This document shows positions 18,800 to 28,314 of a stretch of DNA of 64,000 nucleotides, in pieces. Position numbers and translations under genes: made by a program. Origin of the DNA: an uncultured Lachnoclostridium sp. (GTDB lineage Bacteria; Bacillota; Clostridia; Lachnospirales; Lachnospiraceae); the NCBI GenBank assembly GCA_930986645.1, contig CAKNJS010000002.1:55191-119190 (forward strand), in the 5' to 3' direction. Each line of letters begins with the position of its first letter. Position 1 is the first letter of the stretch. The notes below the pieces were generated by a model. That model did not search any database. It was not told the origin of the DNA and saw nothing but the letters and a program-made list of their open reading frames with translations.

Positions 18800-18866
18800 G
18801 GTTTCATACAGACATTTAAGGCTCCGTGCCTGAAAACCAGACAAAGAGCCTCAAGTGTCTGAAACC
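18800..18866. promoter_or_regulatory. Imperfect inverted repeat upstream of the YhgE-like gene
   Basis: The left part GGTTTCATACAGACAT... (18800-18824) and the right part GAGCCTCAAGTGTCTGAAACC without its last base (18846-18866) are imperfect complements sharing GGTTTCA, GACA and GGCTC. They lie between the TetR-like gene and the YhgE-like gene. The position suits a regulatory site or a weak terminator; no T-run follows on either strand, so an operator is favoured. Confidence 0.4.
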
Positions 18867-18893
18867 TGCTGACAGGCTTACTGTACAGATAAA

Positions 18894-19451
18894 CTATTCC
18901 GTCTCAAATCTGCGGATCATTTCCTCCACAGTTCCTTTTTTCAGTTGATAGATACGTTCAAATGTGGAGCGGATCTCTTCTGTAAGGCCTGACTGGAGCC
19001 ATGCAGATGCAATTCCGAAACTTAATGCTTTGAGGTACTGGACTATGATGCGCCTGTCCTCCGGGCGGATCTGGCGCCCGTTCAGCACGGAATCTACATA
19101 AAGGGTCACGACCCGCCCGCATACCTGCCATAGATACTGCTCAAACAGCTCCCTGTTTACAGAGTTGTAGATGTGCAGAAACATGGTTTTCTTCTCTAGT
19201 ACATAATTGATGACGGTTTCAAAAAAGTCCTCGATCGTATCGGCGGACGGGTATTTCTGTATGATGTATTCAGCTTCCTCCGTCACCATATCTTCGATCA
19301 GAGAAGGAATATCATGGAAATAATAGTAGAATGTATTCCGGTTGACTCCGCAGTCAGCTACAATGTCTTTCACTTTGATCTGGGACAGCGGGCGTTCGCT
19401 TAAAAGCTTTATAAATGAAGCTTTGATCGCATTGTATGTAAAGTTCGGCAT
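18894..19451 (-). CDS. TetR/AcrR-family transcriptional regulator
   Basis: A 185-residue one-domain regulator with the N-terminal TetR helix-turn-helix (IKASFIKLLSERPLSQIKVKDIVADCGVNRNTFYYYF) and a C-terminal ligand/dimer domain of the TetR_C_33 type (IVQYLKALSFGIASAWLQSGL). It is encoded 148 bp upstream of the YhgE-like gene on the same strand, an arrangement often seen for YhgE/Pip proteins, so it probably represses that gene and itself. Confidence 0.88.
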   Translation of the reverse strand: MPNFTYNAIKASFIKLLSERPLSQIKVKDIVADCGVNRNTFYYYFHDIPSLIEDMVTEEAEYIIQKYPSADTIEDFFETVINYVLEKKTMFLHIYNSVNRELFEQYLWQVCGRVVTLYVDSVLNGRQIRPEDRRIIVQYLKALSFGIASAWLQSGLTEEIRSTFERIYQLKKGTVEEMIRRFETE

Positions 19452-19655
19452 AGTTATTCTCCTTTTTGAAGTGTAATAGTTATATTATTTTTACCTTATC
19501 ATACTTTTCGGTTGTATGGTATTCTTTCATATCTTTTTTAGAAATGACGGGATGATTAAGAATATGTCTATTTTTCTGGTATGCCCGACCGGAATATGAT
19601 AATATAAAATAGGAATCCGATGTAACAGTACTGGTGACAGAAAAGGGGCAGATTT

Positions 19656-20425
19656 ATGAGTTACAAAAATGAGTGGTTTTTACTAGAAGCGGATGATGAT
19701 ATAGATGAAATTGAACACCGTGAGCCGACGGAAGAATTCCTGTTCTACCGAGCGGTGGCAGCAGGAGATGTTGATAAGGTCAAACAAAACTGTGAGCAGG
19801 GACGGTTTGTGGAGGGGGAGGGGGTCGGTGTCCTCTCAAGGGATCCGGTGGTCAATCTGAAATATCATTTTGTGATCACAACAGCGATGATCACACGGCT
19901 TTGCAGGCAGAATGGCATGGAGTTGGAGCAGGCGTTCCGGCTGAGTGATTTTTATATTCAGAAACTCGATGATATTCATACTGGAGAAGAAGTCCACAGG
20001 CTGCACGATGAGATGGTCATGGATTATGCGGAGAAAATGCGTAAGTATTCCCGAAGTGATACAAATTCAAAGCACATCAATGCGTGCAAGGAATATATAT
20101 ATTCGCATATCAAAGAGCGGATTACGATCGAGGATCTGGCAGATGAACTGGGGGTTTCTTCAGGGTATCTGTCCCGTCTGTTTAAGAAAGAAACGGGGTA
20201 TCTGTAAGTGCTTATATACGCAGCCAGAAGATAGATATGGCAAAAAATTTACTCAGGTTCAGCGATTATTCTATGATAGAAATAGCAAACAGGCTTTCTT
20301 TTTCCTCCCAAAGCCATTTTATACAGCAGTTCCGTGAAGTGGTCGGTATGACTCCGAAAAAATATCGTGACGAGTATTATATGGTTCAGTGGGATATTGA
20401 ATCTGAGGGACTGCATATGGACTGA
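19656..20425 (+). pseudogene. AraC-family regulator interrupted by a frameshift
   Basis: The first frame (19656-20207) encodes an N-terminal regulatory part and the first AraC helix-turn-helix (TIEDLADELGVSSGYLSRLFKKETG), then stops. The second helix-turn-helix continues one frame over, readable from about 20195 to 20425 (VSAYIRSQKIDMAKNLL...MIEIANRLSFSSQSHFIQQF...TPKKYRDEY). Restoring one G in the run GGGG at about 20194-20197 rejoins both parts into one ~256-residue AraC protein. It stands next to the GH94 phosphorylase genes, so it may be the (now broken) regulator of the beta-glucan locus. A sequencing error or a reversible homopolymer switch would look the same. Confidence 0.85.
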
Positions 20426-20463
20426 CGACACTGAAAGAGTTAGAGATAAATATGTCTTTTGGG

Positions 20464-20511
20464 AAAAATATCGGGATACAGTTGTTATTTGCACTGTATC
20501 CCGATATTTTT
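20464..20511. terminator. Bidirectional terminator between araC-like gene and GH94 operon
   Basis: A perfect 18-bp stem: AAAAATATCGGGATACAG at 20464 and its complement ending at 20511, with a 12-nt loop. A-run and T-run flank both sides, so it can stop transcripts from either strand. The stop codon of the GH94 gene lies at its edge. Confidence 0.9.
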
Positions 20512-22921
20512 ACATTGTCAGGAGAACTTCGTTATTTTCCGCAAGTAATTCTTCAGGTATATAATTATCAGTCAGTTCTTTCCCATTCAGAATCATGCTT
20601 TTGCATCCGGATTCATTATGATCAGGATTTTCGATGCGAATATGCAGATGTTTACCACGAAAGTCTTTATCAATTTCAAATGAACTCCAAGTCTCAGGAA
20701 TTGCCGGTTCTATGCGAAGACCGTTAAGATCCGGACGAAGCCCCAGAATCCCTTCCACACATCCGACCATTACTGTGGAAGCGGTTCCTGTCAGCCAGTG
20801 CACATGGGAGCGGCCGAAATGACTGCTTGCCGGTCCTTCTGTAAACTGCCCGTAGCAGTAGGGCTCAAGATGGCGGATCTCTGCCCGGTCATTCTGTGCT
20901 GCCGGCGCATTCTCCGTAAAATATTCGAATGCACGGTTTCCATGGCCTCTGAGAGCCTCTGCAAGGATCAGCCAGCCCTGAGACTGGGAGAAAATGCCTG
21001 CGTTTTCTTTTGTTCCCTGATTGTAGATCACGGCAAGCGCACCGTCGAATGCGTGCGCATGGTAAGGCGGATCCATCAGGATGGCGCCGTATGCGGTGTT
21101 GAGTCTTTGATACACATTTTCCAGAGCGGTATCTGCCTGCTCTTTGGATGCAAGACCGCTGATGACGGCCCAGCTCTGCGGATTCAGCCACATATTTGCC
21201 TCCGGATCCGCTGCTGCGCCGATACGCTCGCCCTTCTCGGTATAGCCGCGGATGAAACGGTCGCTATCCCAGCACAGTTTCTGGATCTTCTGTTCGATTT
21301 CTTCCTGTTTTCCCTCGAGATAAGCGACGTATTCGCTGTCCTGTTTGTAGACGGCAAATTTCTTTAATATAGTCATTGCATAATAGAACTGCAGTGCGAC
21401 GAAGGAGGATTCTCCTTCTGCTCCGAGGCGGAGGCAGTCATTCCAGTCCGCATATAATCCGGCAGGCATACCGTGGGGTCCCAGATGGTCAAATGAAAAC
21501 TGTACGGCGCGTTTCAGATGGTCATAAACGCTTCCCTCGCCTTTGTTGGCAAATGGGATGACTTCATCGAGAAATGCGGTATTTCCGGTTTCCGCAATGT
21601 ATTTGTAAACTGTCGGAAACAGCCAGAGGGCGTCATCCGCACGGTAGGCGGGATGGCCTGTCTCCCGGACATAGGAGGCGTCATCCGGCGTATCTTCGTG
21701 CCCCGGATTGTGGGTGAATTTTACAAGGGGAAGACCGCCGCCGTTATCTACCTGTGCCGAGAGCATGAAGCGGATCTTCTCATATGCCATTTCAGGGGCG
21801 AGGTGGATAATTCCCTGAATATCCTGTACGGTATCCCGGTAGCCGTAGCCGTTTCTCAGTCCGCAGTAAATGAAGGATGCCGCTCTTGACCAGACAAATG
21901 TGATGAAGCAGTTGTAGGCATTCCATGTGTTGATCATCGTATTGAAGGCAGGATCCGGAGTACTGATCTTCAGATGATCCAGCTTTGCATACCAGTCTGC
22001 TTTCAGCGCATTGATTTCCTGTCTGACCTGTCCGGCCGGATCGGCGTAGGAACTTATAATGGCTTCTGCTTCCGCAGAGGGTTTCATACCGAGAAGGAAG
22101 AGCACGGTTTCGGACTCGCCGGGAGCCAGCGTGACCGTACAGGAGAGAGCGCCGCAGGAGTTCTCATTGTAGCTGGTCACATTTCCAAGATCAGCGGAGA
22201 TTACGCCCTGCGGATTGCCGTATCCGTGGTATTTCCCGAGAAAAGCATCCTTATCTCCGCAGTAGGAGGAGACTTCTGCACCCGCAAGACCGAAGAAGCG
22301 TTCGGTTACCTTTTTATCGTCTACTTCTTCATCCTCTCTCAGTGCATCGAGGTTGCCGTGGATCTGCTGGATGATCCGGTTCTTCTCAAATAATGTGCGG
22401 GTGATGAACAGGGAATATTGGAGATTTACCTGATCCTGTTCATAATTGCTGTGGCTTGTGAACTCTGCGTATCCTGTAAGAGTAAGCTCGCGCACGCGGT
22501 CCGATTCGTTGGTCACGGAAAGCGCCCATACCTCATAGGATTTTCCAAGAGGAACATAGTAGTCCGCTTCAGAGTGTATACCGCTGTAGTCTGCGACCAT
22601 TCTTGTATAGCCCATACCATGGCAGCATCTGCTTTGATACTGTTCCGTATCCTTTCCCACCGGCTGCCATGAGGCGGACCAGTAATCGCCGGATGCATTG
22701 TCCCGGATATAAATATAGCGCCCCGGCTGGTCAAACTGGTTGAAGATGTATCGGAGGATACGTCCGTTTGCACCTGACCTGGCAAAACTGTATCCGCCAG
22801 CATTGTTTGAGATGATCGCTCCGTACTCCGGTGATCCCAGATAATTTACCCAGGGGGAGGGAGTATCCGGACGGTCAATCACATATTCCCGTTCTTTATC
22901 GTCAAAATATCCATATTTCAT
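20510..22921 (-). CDS. GH94 family phosphorylase (cellobiose/chitobiose-phosphorylase-like)
   Basis: An 803-residue inverting phosphorylase that would split a beta-linked disaccharide with phosphate into a sugar 1-phosphate and a monosaccharide. The N-terminal beta-sandwich (from MKYGYFDDKEREYVI) is followed by the (alpha/alpha)6 barrel with GYRDTVQD, VWSRAASF and the general acid in ADWND (Asp492, the same number as in chitobiose phosphorylase), then HGNRAFEYF and a C-terminal beta domain. The length suits cellobiose or diacetylchitobiose phosphorylase; the beta-glucan setting favours a gluco-disaccharide. It is 28 bp downstream of a second GH94 gene on the same strand. No signal peptide, so it is cytoplasmic. 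Confidence 0.88.
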   Translation of the reverse strand: MKYGYFDDKEREYVIDRPDTPSPWVNYLGSPEYGAIISNNAGGYSFARSGANGRILRYIFNQFDQPGRYIYIRDNASGDYWSASWQPVGKDTEQYQSRCCHGMGYTRMVADYSGIHSEADYYVPLGKSYEVWALSVTNESDRVRELTLTGYAEFTSHSNYEQDQVNLQYSLFITRTLFEKNRIIQQIHGNLDALREDEEVDDKKVTERFFGLAGAEVSSYCGDKDAFLGKYHGYGNPQGVISADLGNVTSYNENSCGALSCTVTLAPGESETVLFLLGMKPSAEAEAIISSYADPAGQVRQEINALKADWYAKLDHLKISTPDPAFNTMINTWNAYNCFITFVWSRAASFIYCGLRNGYGYRDTVQDIQGIIHLAPEMAYEKIRFMLSAQVDNGGGLPLVKFTHNPGHEDTPDDASYVRETGHPAYRADDALWLFPTVYKYIAETGNTAFLDEVIPFANKGEGSVYDHLKRAVQFSFDHLGPHGMPAGLYADWNDCLRLGAEGESSFVALQFYYAMTILKKFAVYKQDSEYVAYLEGKQEEIEQKIQKLCWDSDRFIRGYTEKGERIGAAADPEANMWLNPQSWAVISGLASKEQADTALENVYQRLNTAYGAILMDPPYHAHAFDGALAVIYNQGTKENAGIFSQSQGWLILAEALRGHGNRAFEYFTENAPAAQNDRAEIRHLEPYCYGQFTEGPASSHFGRSHVHWLTGTASTVMVGCVEGILGLRPDLNGLRIEPAIPETWSSFEIDKDFRGKHLHIRIENPDHNESGCKSMILNGKELTDNYIPEELLAENNEVLLTM

Positions 22922-22949
22922 AAGTTTCTTCCTATCCTTTCAGTTGGTT

Positions 22950-25649
22950 TTAAATGAGTTTTACAATTACGCGGTGACAATCATCCGAAAGCGTATCCAG
23001 TATTCTGCGTGTGATAATAACGTGTCCGAGGGCGTCTGTCGGAAGTTGCTGTCCTTCGCAGACAGCCGAGAATACCGTGTATGTTCCGCTGTCTTTCCGG
23101 TTCGGATTTTCGTAGATGATCTCAAGTTCCTTCCCGGCGAAAACAAGGCTGACAGACGCTTTCCCCTGCTCGTCGAACTGCTCGGCCATAAGCTGGGGGG
23201 CAAGGATGAGATCGCCTGCCTGTCCCCGGACGCCGAAGACCTGGGTGATCATGGTCATCATGAACCAGCTTGCGGCTCCTGTCAGATAGTGGTACATTCC
23301 GCGGCCGTCGGAGCGGAAATATTCCGGTATACCAGGATAGATTCGGCTGGTGTCAAAATCCAGAGCGGTATCTGCCAGTGTTTTCAGTGCTTTCCACCCT
23401 TCCTTCGCAAAACCGCGGCGGTACAGTGCATTGGCATACATCACTGTCATATGTGAGAATACGGCTCCATTTTCTTTTTCACCGTATGCAAAGCCGAACA
23501 TACGCCCCATGTCGAATTTAAGTTCATGGAAATCCGTGTTCAGCCTGTAACCGCCGATTTCTTTTCGGTAGAGATAGCGGTCTGCGCTGTTTACGATTCT
23601 GCGGATCTGTTGTTCGGAAGCGACGTTTCCCATAATGGAGAAGACCTGTCCTGTAAGCATCATGCGAACCTCATTCGGGAAAAATCCTTCCACTGCACGG
23701 CCATGATCATCGTAATAGCTGTTAAACCACCCTTCATCCGTTCCTCCGTCGATCCATTCGTGATTCTGGAGATGTCCCGTGAGCCAGTCGGCCTTGCGCT
23801 CCAGATTTTCCGCCAGCTCGGACAGGCGGACGGCAATGCGGCTGCCGCTGATCCGGTGCCGGCAGCGTTGGGTATAACTTGCGAGTAATTCGGTTTTTGC
23901 CTCTATGTTCTCAAATAATCCGGTATCGTCATTGAGCAGGATCTGCAGTTCTTCAATCAGTTCTGCTTCGGCTCCGGGAGAGCGGCTTTCAAGAAGCCGG
24001 ATCATTGAGGCGAGCTCACGGAGATTTCCTGCATAGGCGCAGGTAAAAGCGACGCTTTCCCCGTGTTCGGGAGCCATATCCAGAGCATCGTTCCAGTCAG
24101 CTCCCCGCAGGCGGTAAATGTTATGATCACCGACCTCGTAAAAGGCAGTCAGCTGCTGGATCAGAAGATGTTCTAATATGGTCCCGGTATAAATATCATT
24201 GCCCTCTGTGCGAAGCAGGCTGCCCTGTCCGGCGTCCCACAGGGCATCGATCTGTGTTCCTCTGTCTGCCTGGGCATCCTTAAAATAAGAAGCCTGCCTG
24301 TTCAGAATATCGATATCCCCGGTCTGGTCAATATAGAGTTTTGTAGTCATCTGAGGCCAGAGGGCATGATCCATCCACACCCGTGCGATCCCGTTGCGGT
24401 CTGCTATAAAATTACCGTCCCCGTCGCCGATGATCGTTGCATTTGTCCCGTCGATCCGCACTCCGCCAAAGTTTTTCTCGATCATCAGTCCTACTCCGCC
24501 GGGGTCCATGAGAAGGAGAGAAAGGCAGTCTTGCCAGAGATCCCGCCATCCCCGTCCGCCTCTTCCATAATCATGGTGGGGCAGGAAGGAGCATCCGAAC
24601 AGACGCCGGAGGAACGGCTGGAAACAGATCCATTTCATCAGCCGGTCAAAATCGGCGTCTCCGGTATGAAATCCCGTGTTGACTTTCTCTTTCCACCATG
24701 ATTTCGTTGCTTCAAGGGCATTCCGGACCTTATCCGGAGTATTGTATTTTCCCAAAATACGGTTAATGTCCTCTTCGCTGTCTTCCACTCCGAGGAGCAG
24801 AATATATTCTGCCTCTTCACCGGGGGCAAGCCGGATCTTGGGAAAACGGAAAGCGCCCATCGCTTCTTTGCCAGCGGCTGTGGATCCTGCCGGGATACCG
24901 GGGCAGTTTTCATGGACGGCGCGTGGGTGTGTGTAGGTGCCTCCTTCTCCCAGAAAGTCCTCTACAGTGGGATAGAAACTTTCCGGAGCCTGGCCGTTGC
25001 CGCTGTATCCGCATACATAATAGATTTTTGTATTGGGACGATGTCCCCGCTCGTCAAAAGACATTGTCGGCCGGACGAAGACTCCGTTGGAATCTGTCCG
25101 GATGCGGTGGAGCATGGAAGTTACATTTCTGTGATCCCTTATATTATCAGCGCTCCGACCGTAGATCGGAATTGCGGCGTAAGGGATCAGCTCCTTTGTA
25201 CTGTCTGACTGGTTACGGACAGTAATGTGCATGATTTCTACATTATCATTTACAGGAATAAAGGAAGTGATCCGTGTCTCAAGGGAAAGGGCGGAAGAGA
25301 TCCTTTCCAGTGTATGCCACATGAATCCTGCGGTGATTTTGCTTTGATCCTGAAGGTCTGTAAATTTTACCGCTTCCTGCTCCGCAGACGCGCCTGACGC
25401 GGAGAAAACCCCTTCTTTTTCACATACAAGCCAGAAATTTCTGACAGAACGGTTATTATGAAGATTTTCCGCACTGACAGGTTCTAATAAGAAGGTTTCC
25501 TGATCCGTCTTGGAATCACCGCCCAGATTCGGTGTAAGAGAACTCTTCAACCCTGTTTCTGACGCCAGCGGAAAATAAAGATAACTTGTATTTTCCGGCT
25601 GTTCTATGGAAAAACTGCCGTACTCGTCAACAAACTGCAGATGTTTCAT
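22950..25649 (-). CDS. GH94 family phosphorylase, second paralogue (laminaribiose-phosphorylase-like size)
   Basis: An 899-residue GH94 protein, first gene of the minus-strand operon. The ATG follows AAAGGAG by 7 nt. It contains GRGGRGWRDLWQDCL, WMDHALWPQ, the catalytic GADWND (Asp518) and a C-terminal GMYHYLTGAASW segment of the glycosyltransferase-36/GH94 family. It is only distantly similar to its neighbour and about 100 residues longer, close to the length of characterised laminaribiose phosphorylases. With a GH16 laminarinase-type gene in the divergent operon, phosphorolysis of beta-1,3-gluco-disaccharide is the best guess, but cellodextrin or other beta-glucan specificities cannot be excluded. 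Cytoplasmic. Confidence 0.86.
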   Translation of the reverse strand: MKHLQFVDEYGSFSIEQPENTSYLYFPLASETGLKSSLTPNLGGDSKTDQETFLLEPVSAENLHNNRSVRNFWLVCEKEGVFSASGASAEQEAVKFTDLQDQSKITAGFMWHTLERISSALSLETRITSFIPVNDNVEIMHITVRNQSDSTKELIPYAAIPIYGRSADNIRDHRNVTSMLHRIRTDSNGVFVRPTMSFDERGHRPNTKIYYVCGYSGNGQAPESFYPTVEDFLGEGGTYTHPRAVHENCPGIPAGSTAAGKEAMGAFRFPKIRLAPGEEAEYILLLGVEDSEEDINRILGKYNTPDKVRNALEATKSWWKEKVNTGFHTGDADFDRLMKWICFQPFLRRLFGCSFLPHHDYGRGGRGWRDLWQDCLSLLLMDPGGVGLMIEKNFGGVRIDGTNATIIGDGDGNFIADRNGIARVWMDHALWPQMTTKLYIDQTGDIDILNRQASYFKDAQADRGTQIDALWDAGQGSLLRTEGNDIYTGTILEHLLIQQLTAFYEVGDHNIYRLRGADWNDALDMAPEHGESVAFTCAYAGNLRELASMIRLLESRSPGAEAELIEELQILLNDDTGLFENIEAKTELLASYTQRCRHRISGSRIAVRLSELAENLERKADWLTGHLQNHEWIDGGTDEGWFNSYYDDHGRAVEGFFPNEVRMMLTGQVFSIMGNVASEQQIRRIVNSADRYLYRKEIGGYRLNTDFHELKFDMGRMFGFAYGEKENGAVFSHMTVMYANALYRRGFAKEGWKALKTLADTALDFDTSRIYPGIPEYFRSDGRGMYHYLTGAASWFMMTMITQVFGVRGQAGDLILAPQLMAEQFDEQGKASVSLVFAGKELEIIYENPNRKDSGTYTVFSAVCEGQQLPTDALGHVIITRRILDTLSDDCHRVIVKLI

Positions 25650-25738
25650 TTTGCGTCTCCTTTCATGATTCAGTATTTATTATTTATGGAAATTATATAA
25701 GAATCCTTGTATGGCAAAAATCAGAAAAAGGGGGGAAA

Positions 25739-25796
25739 ATATCAGAATCATGACATAAAATCAAAATGTGCCGAAAACGGGTCATGAATCTGATAT
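25739..25796. promoter_or_regulatory. Long inverted repeat in the divergent beta-glucan promoter region
   Basis: ATATCAGAATCATGAC (25739-25754) and GTCATGAATCTGATAT (25781-25796) are complementary at 15 of 16 positions across a 26-nt spacer. The site lies midway between the GH94 operon and the binding-protein gene, so it may be a shared operator. It is followed by a T-run on the plus strand, so a terminator or attenuator is the alternative. Confidence 0.55.
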
Positions 25797-25901
25797 TTTT
25801 TTGAAATTTATAATATATTGAGCAGCCGGATTGAGCTATAATTTCATCATCGTAAGCAGGGCGGAAGCCTTGTGGATAATATAAGACAGGAGGAATGAAC
25901 A

Positions 25902-27287
25902 ATGAAAAAGAGAGCATTTGCTGCTTTAATGGCAGCAGTCACTGTGGCAGGATTGCTGGCAGGCTGCGGTAGTTCAGGATCTGATGAAGGATCTGGAACA
26001 ACAGAGAGTACGGAAGAGGGAAAGGTCATCAATATTTACAGTTGGAATGATGAGTTCCGTACCCGTCTGGAGGCTGTGTATCCGGAAGTTGAGAGCACAT
26101 CCGATGATGGAACGGTGACCACATTGAAAGACGGAACGGAGATCCACTGGGTAATCAATCCGAACCAGGACGGGGTTTATCAGCAGAAACTTGATGAAGC
26201 TCTTATGAATCAGGCTGATGCGGCTGCAGATGACAAGATTGATATCTTCTTATCTGAGACAGATTATGTTTACAAATATACGGATGCGGAAGCCGACGTG
26301 GCAATGCCGTTGACTGATCTGGGAATCGATCCTGATACAGATCTTGCGGATCAGTATGATTTTACAAAGATAACGGCTTCTGACAGGGAAGGAGTTCAGA
26401 GAGGCTCCACATGGCAGTGCTGCCCGGGAGTTCTGGTATACCGCAGAGATATTGCACAGGATGTATTCGGAACTGATGATCCGACAGCAGTAGGAGAGAA
26501 AGTAAAAGACTGGGATACTCTGAAAGCAACTGCCGAGGAGCTGAAAGCAAAAGGATATTATACATTTGCCTCATATGCAGACACTTTTCGTGTGTACAGC
26601 AATAATATCAGCGAACCGTGGGTTGCGGACGGTGAGACAACAGTAAAAGTAGATCCGCTGATTATGGATTGGGTGGAAAATTCCAAAGAATGGCTTGACG
26701 CCGGTTATCTGGACAAGACTGTAAAAGGTCAGTTTAATGACGACTGGAACAAAGCAATGGGCTCTTCGTCAAAGGTATTCGCATTCCTGCTTCCGCCGTG
26801 GGGAATTGACTTTACTCTGAATCCGAACTGGGATGGCGATACAGGCGCATGGGCTGTTACAAATCCTCCGCAGGAATACAACTGGGGCGGTTCCTATATC
26901 CACGCTGCGACAGGTACGGACAATCCGGAGCATGTAAAAGATATTATTCTCGCAATGACGGCAGAAAAAGATACACTGCTGAAGATTTCTCAGGATTACC
27001 TTGACTTCACAAATACGGTAAGCGGTATGGAGGAAGCTGCTGCAGACGATACATATGCATCTGATTTCCTTGGCGGACAGAACGCATATGAATACTATGC
27101 ACCTGTAGCGGAAAACATTCAGATTGCTCCTCTTTCTGCATATGACTTGGGATGTGTAGAGTTGTTCCAGAATTCATTCAGCGATTATTTCCAGGGCAAT
27201 GTGGATTTTGATAAAGCGAAAGATAATTTCGAAACAGCTATAAAAGAACGTTATCCGGATATTACAGAAGTTCAGTGGCCGGAATAA
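25902..27287 (+). CDS. Sugar ABC transporter substrate-binding lipoprotein (CUT1)
   Basis: Captures oligosaccharide outside the cell and delivers it to the two permeases encoded next. 461 residues; the signal peptide ends in the lipobox LLAGC (Cys at residue 23), so it is lipid-anchored. The N-terminal lobe (VINIYSWNDEFRTRLE) and YHAATG-like C-lobe features fit family 1 extracellular solute-binding proteins of the CUT1 group. The ATG follows AGGAGG. Context predicts beta-gluco-oligosaccharides as ligand. No ATPase gene is in the locus, so a shared MsmK-type ATPase elsewhere must drive it. Confidence 0.9.
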   Translation: MKKRAFAALMAAVTVAGLLAGCGSSGSDEGSGTTESTEEGKVINIYSWNDEFRTRLEAVYPEVESTSDDGTVTTLKDGTEIHWVINPNQDGVYQQKLDEALMNQADAAADDKIDIFLSETDYVYKYTDAEADVAMPLTDLGIDPDTDLADQYDFTKITASDREGVQRGSTWQCCPGVLVYRRDIAQDVFGTDDPTAVGEKVKDWDTLKATAEELKAKGYYTFASYADTFRVYSNNISEPWVADGETTVKVDPLIMDWVENSKEWLDAGYLDKTVKGQFNDDWNKAMGSSSKVFAFLLPPWGIDFTLNPNWDGDTGAWAVTNPPQEYNWGGSYIHAATGTDNPEHVKDIILAMTAEKDTLLKISQDYLDFTNTVSGMEEAAADDTYASDFLGGQNAYEYYAPVAENIQIAPLSAYDLGCVELFQNSFSDYFQGNVDFDKAKDNFETAIKERYPDITEVQWPE

Positions 27288-27297
27288 CAGATGAGGA

Positions 27298-27333
27298 GGC
27301 GGCTGCACCGAAGAAGTTTCGGGGGCAGCCGCC
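27298..27333 (+). promoter_or_regulatory. Strong hairpin between binding-protein and permease genes
   Basis: GGCGGCTGC and GCAGCCGCC enclose an inner CCGAA/TTCGG stem; no T-run follows. Such hairpins after a binding-protein gene usually protect the upstream mRNA and raise binding protein relative to permeases. Confidence 0.65.
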
Positions 27334-27357
27334 GGACACAGAAAGGAACGGTAGCTT

Positions 27358-28314
27358 ATGAAAAAGAAACGCAGAAGCGTCAGCTACGCAAAATGGGGAT
27401 ATATTTTTATCCTTCCGTTTTTTATATGTTTTTTCATTTTTTCGCTGATCCCTCTGATCGATACGATTCGATATAGTTTTTTCGAATATTACCGGTCGGG
27501 AATCAAAGAAATCGGTCCGAATTTTGTAGGGCTGCAGAACTATATCAGCCTGCTGGGATCAGATATGCTGAAATACGCTGGTAACACTCTGATACTGTGG
27601 GTGATCGGATTCATTCCCCAGATCGTGGTGGCACTGCTCCTTGCAAACTGGTTTACGGATATCCGTCTTAAGATTCGCGGAAAGCAGTTTTTCAAGGTGG
27701 TCATCTATCTTCCGAATCTGATCATGGCATCTGCATTTGCAATGCTGTTTTTTGCAATGTTCTCAACAAACGGACCGATCAATTCGATCCTGATGTCTCT
27801 GGGATGGATCAGTGAACCGATTGATTTTCTCGGATCCGTAATCGGTACGAGATCTCTTGTAGGTCTGATGAACTTCCTGATGTGGTTCGGAAATACTACG
27901 ATCATGCTTATGGCCGCAATTATGGGTATCAGTCAGGACATATTTGAAGCCTGTGAACTGGACGGGTGTACAAGTATCAAAAGATTTTTCTATATCACTC
28001 TTCCGCTGATCCGGCCGATTCTTGCATATACATTGATCACATCAATTATCGGCGGACTGCAGATGTTCGATGTTCCTCAGATCCTGACAAACGGTCAGGG
28101 TAATCCGGACCGTACGTCCATGACACTGATCATGTTCCTGAACAGTCATCTGGAGAGCAGAAATTATGGTATGGCGGGTGCATTGTCTGTATACCTGTTT
28201 ATTGTGAGTGGTATCTTGTGCTTCTTTGTATACAGGATGACAAACGGCACTGACAGCGAAGCAAAGGCAGCAAGAAAAAGAGCAAAAGCAGCAAAAGGGG
28301 GAGATAGAAGATGA
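27358..28314 (+). CDS. Sugar ABC transporter permease (MalF-like, CUT1)
   Basis: A 318-residue inner-membrane permease with six predicted helices (first: WGYIFILPFFICFFIFSLIPLI). The EAA-type loop reads IFEACELDGCTSIKRFFYITLPLIRP, which docks the ATPase. The charged tail AKAARKRAKAAKGGDRR is unusually basic. It overlaps the next permease by 4 bp (ATGA). Partner of the lipoprotein upstream; oligosaccharide import. Confidence 0.93.
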   Translation: MKKKRRSVSYAKWGYIFILPFFICFFIFSLIPLIDTIRYSFFEYYRSGIKEIGPNFVGLQNYISLLGSDMLKYAGNTLILWVIGFIPQIVVALLLANWFTDIRLKIRGKQFFKVVIYLPNLIMASAFAMLFFAMFSTNGPINSILMSLGWISEPIDFLGSVIGTRSLVGLMNFLMWFGNTTIMLMAAIMGISQDIFEACELDGCTSIKRFFYITLPLIRPILAYTLITSIIGGLQMFDVPQILTNGQGNPDRTSMTLIMFLNSHLESRNYGMAGALSVYLFIVSGILCFFVYRMTNGTDSEAKAARKRAKAAKGGDRR

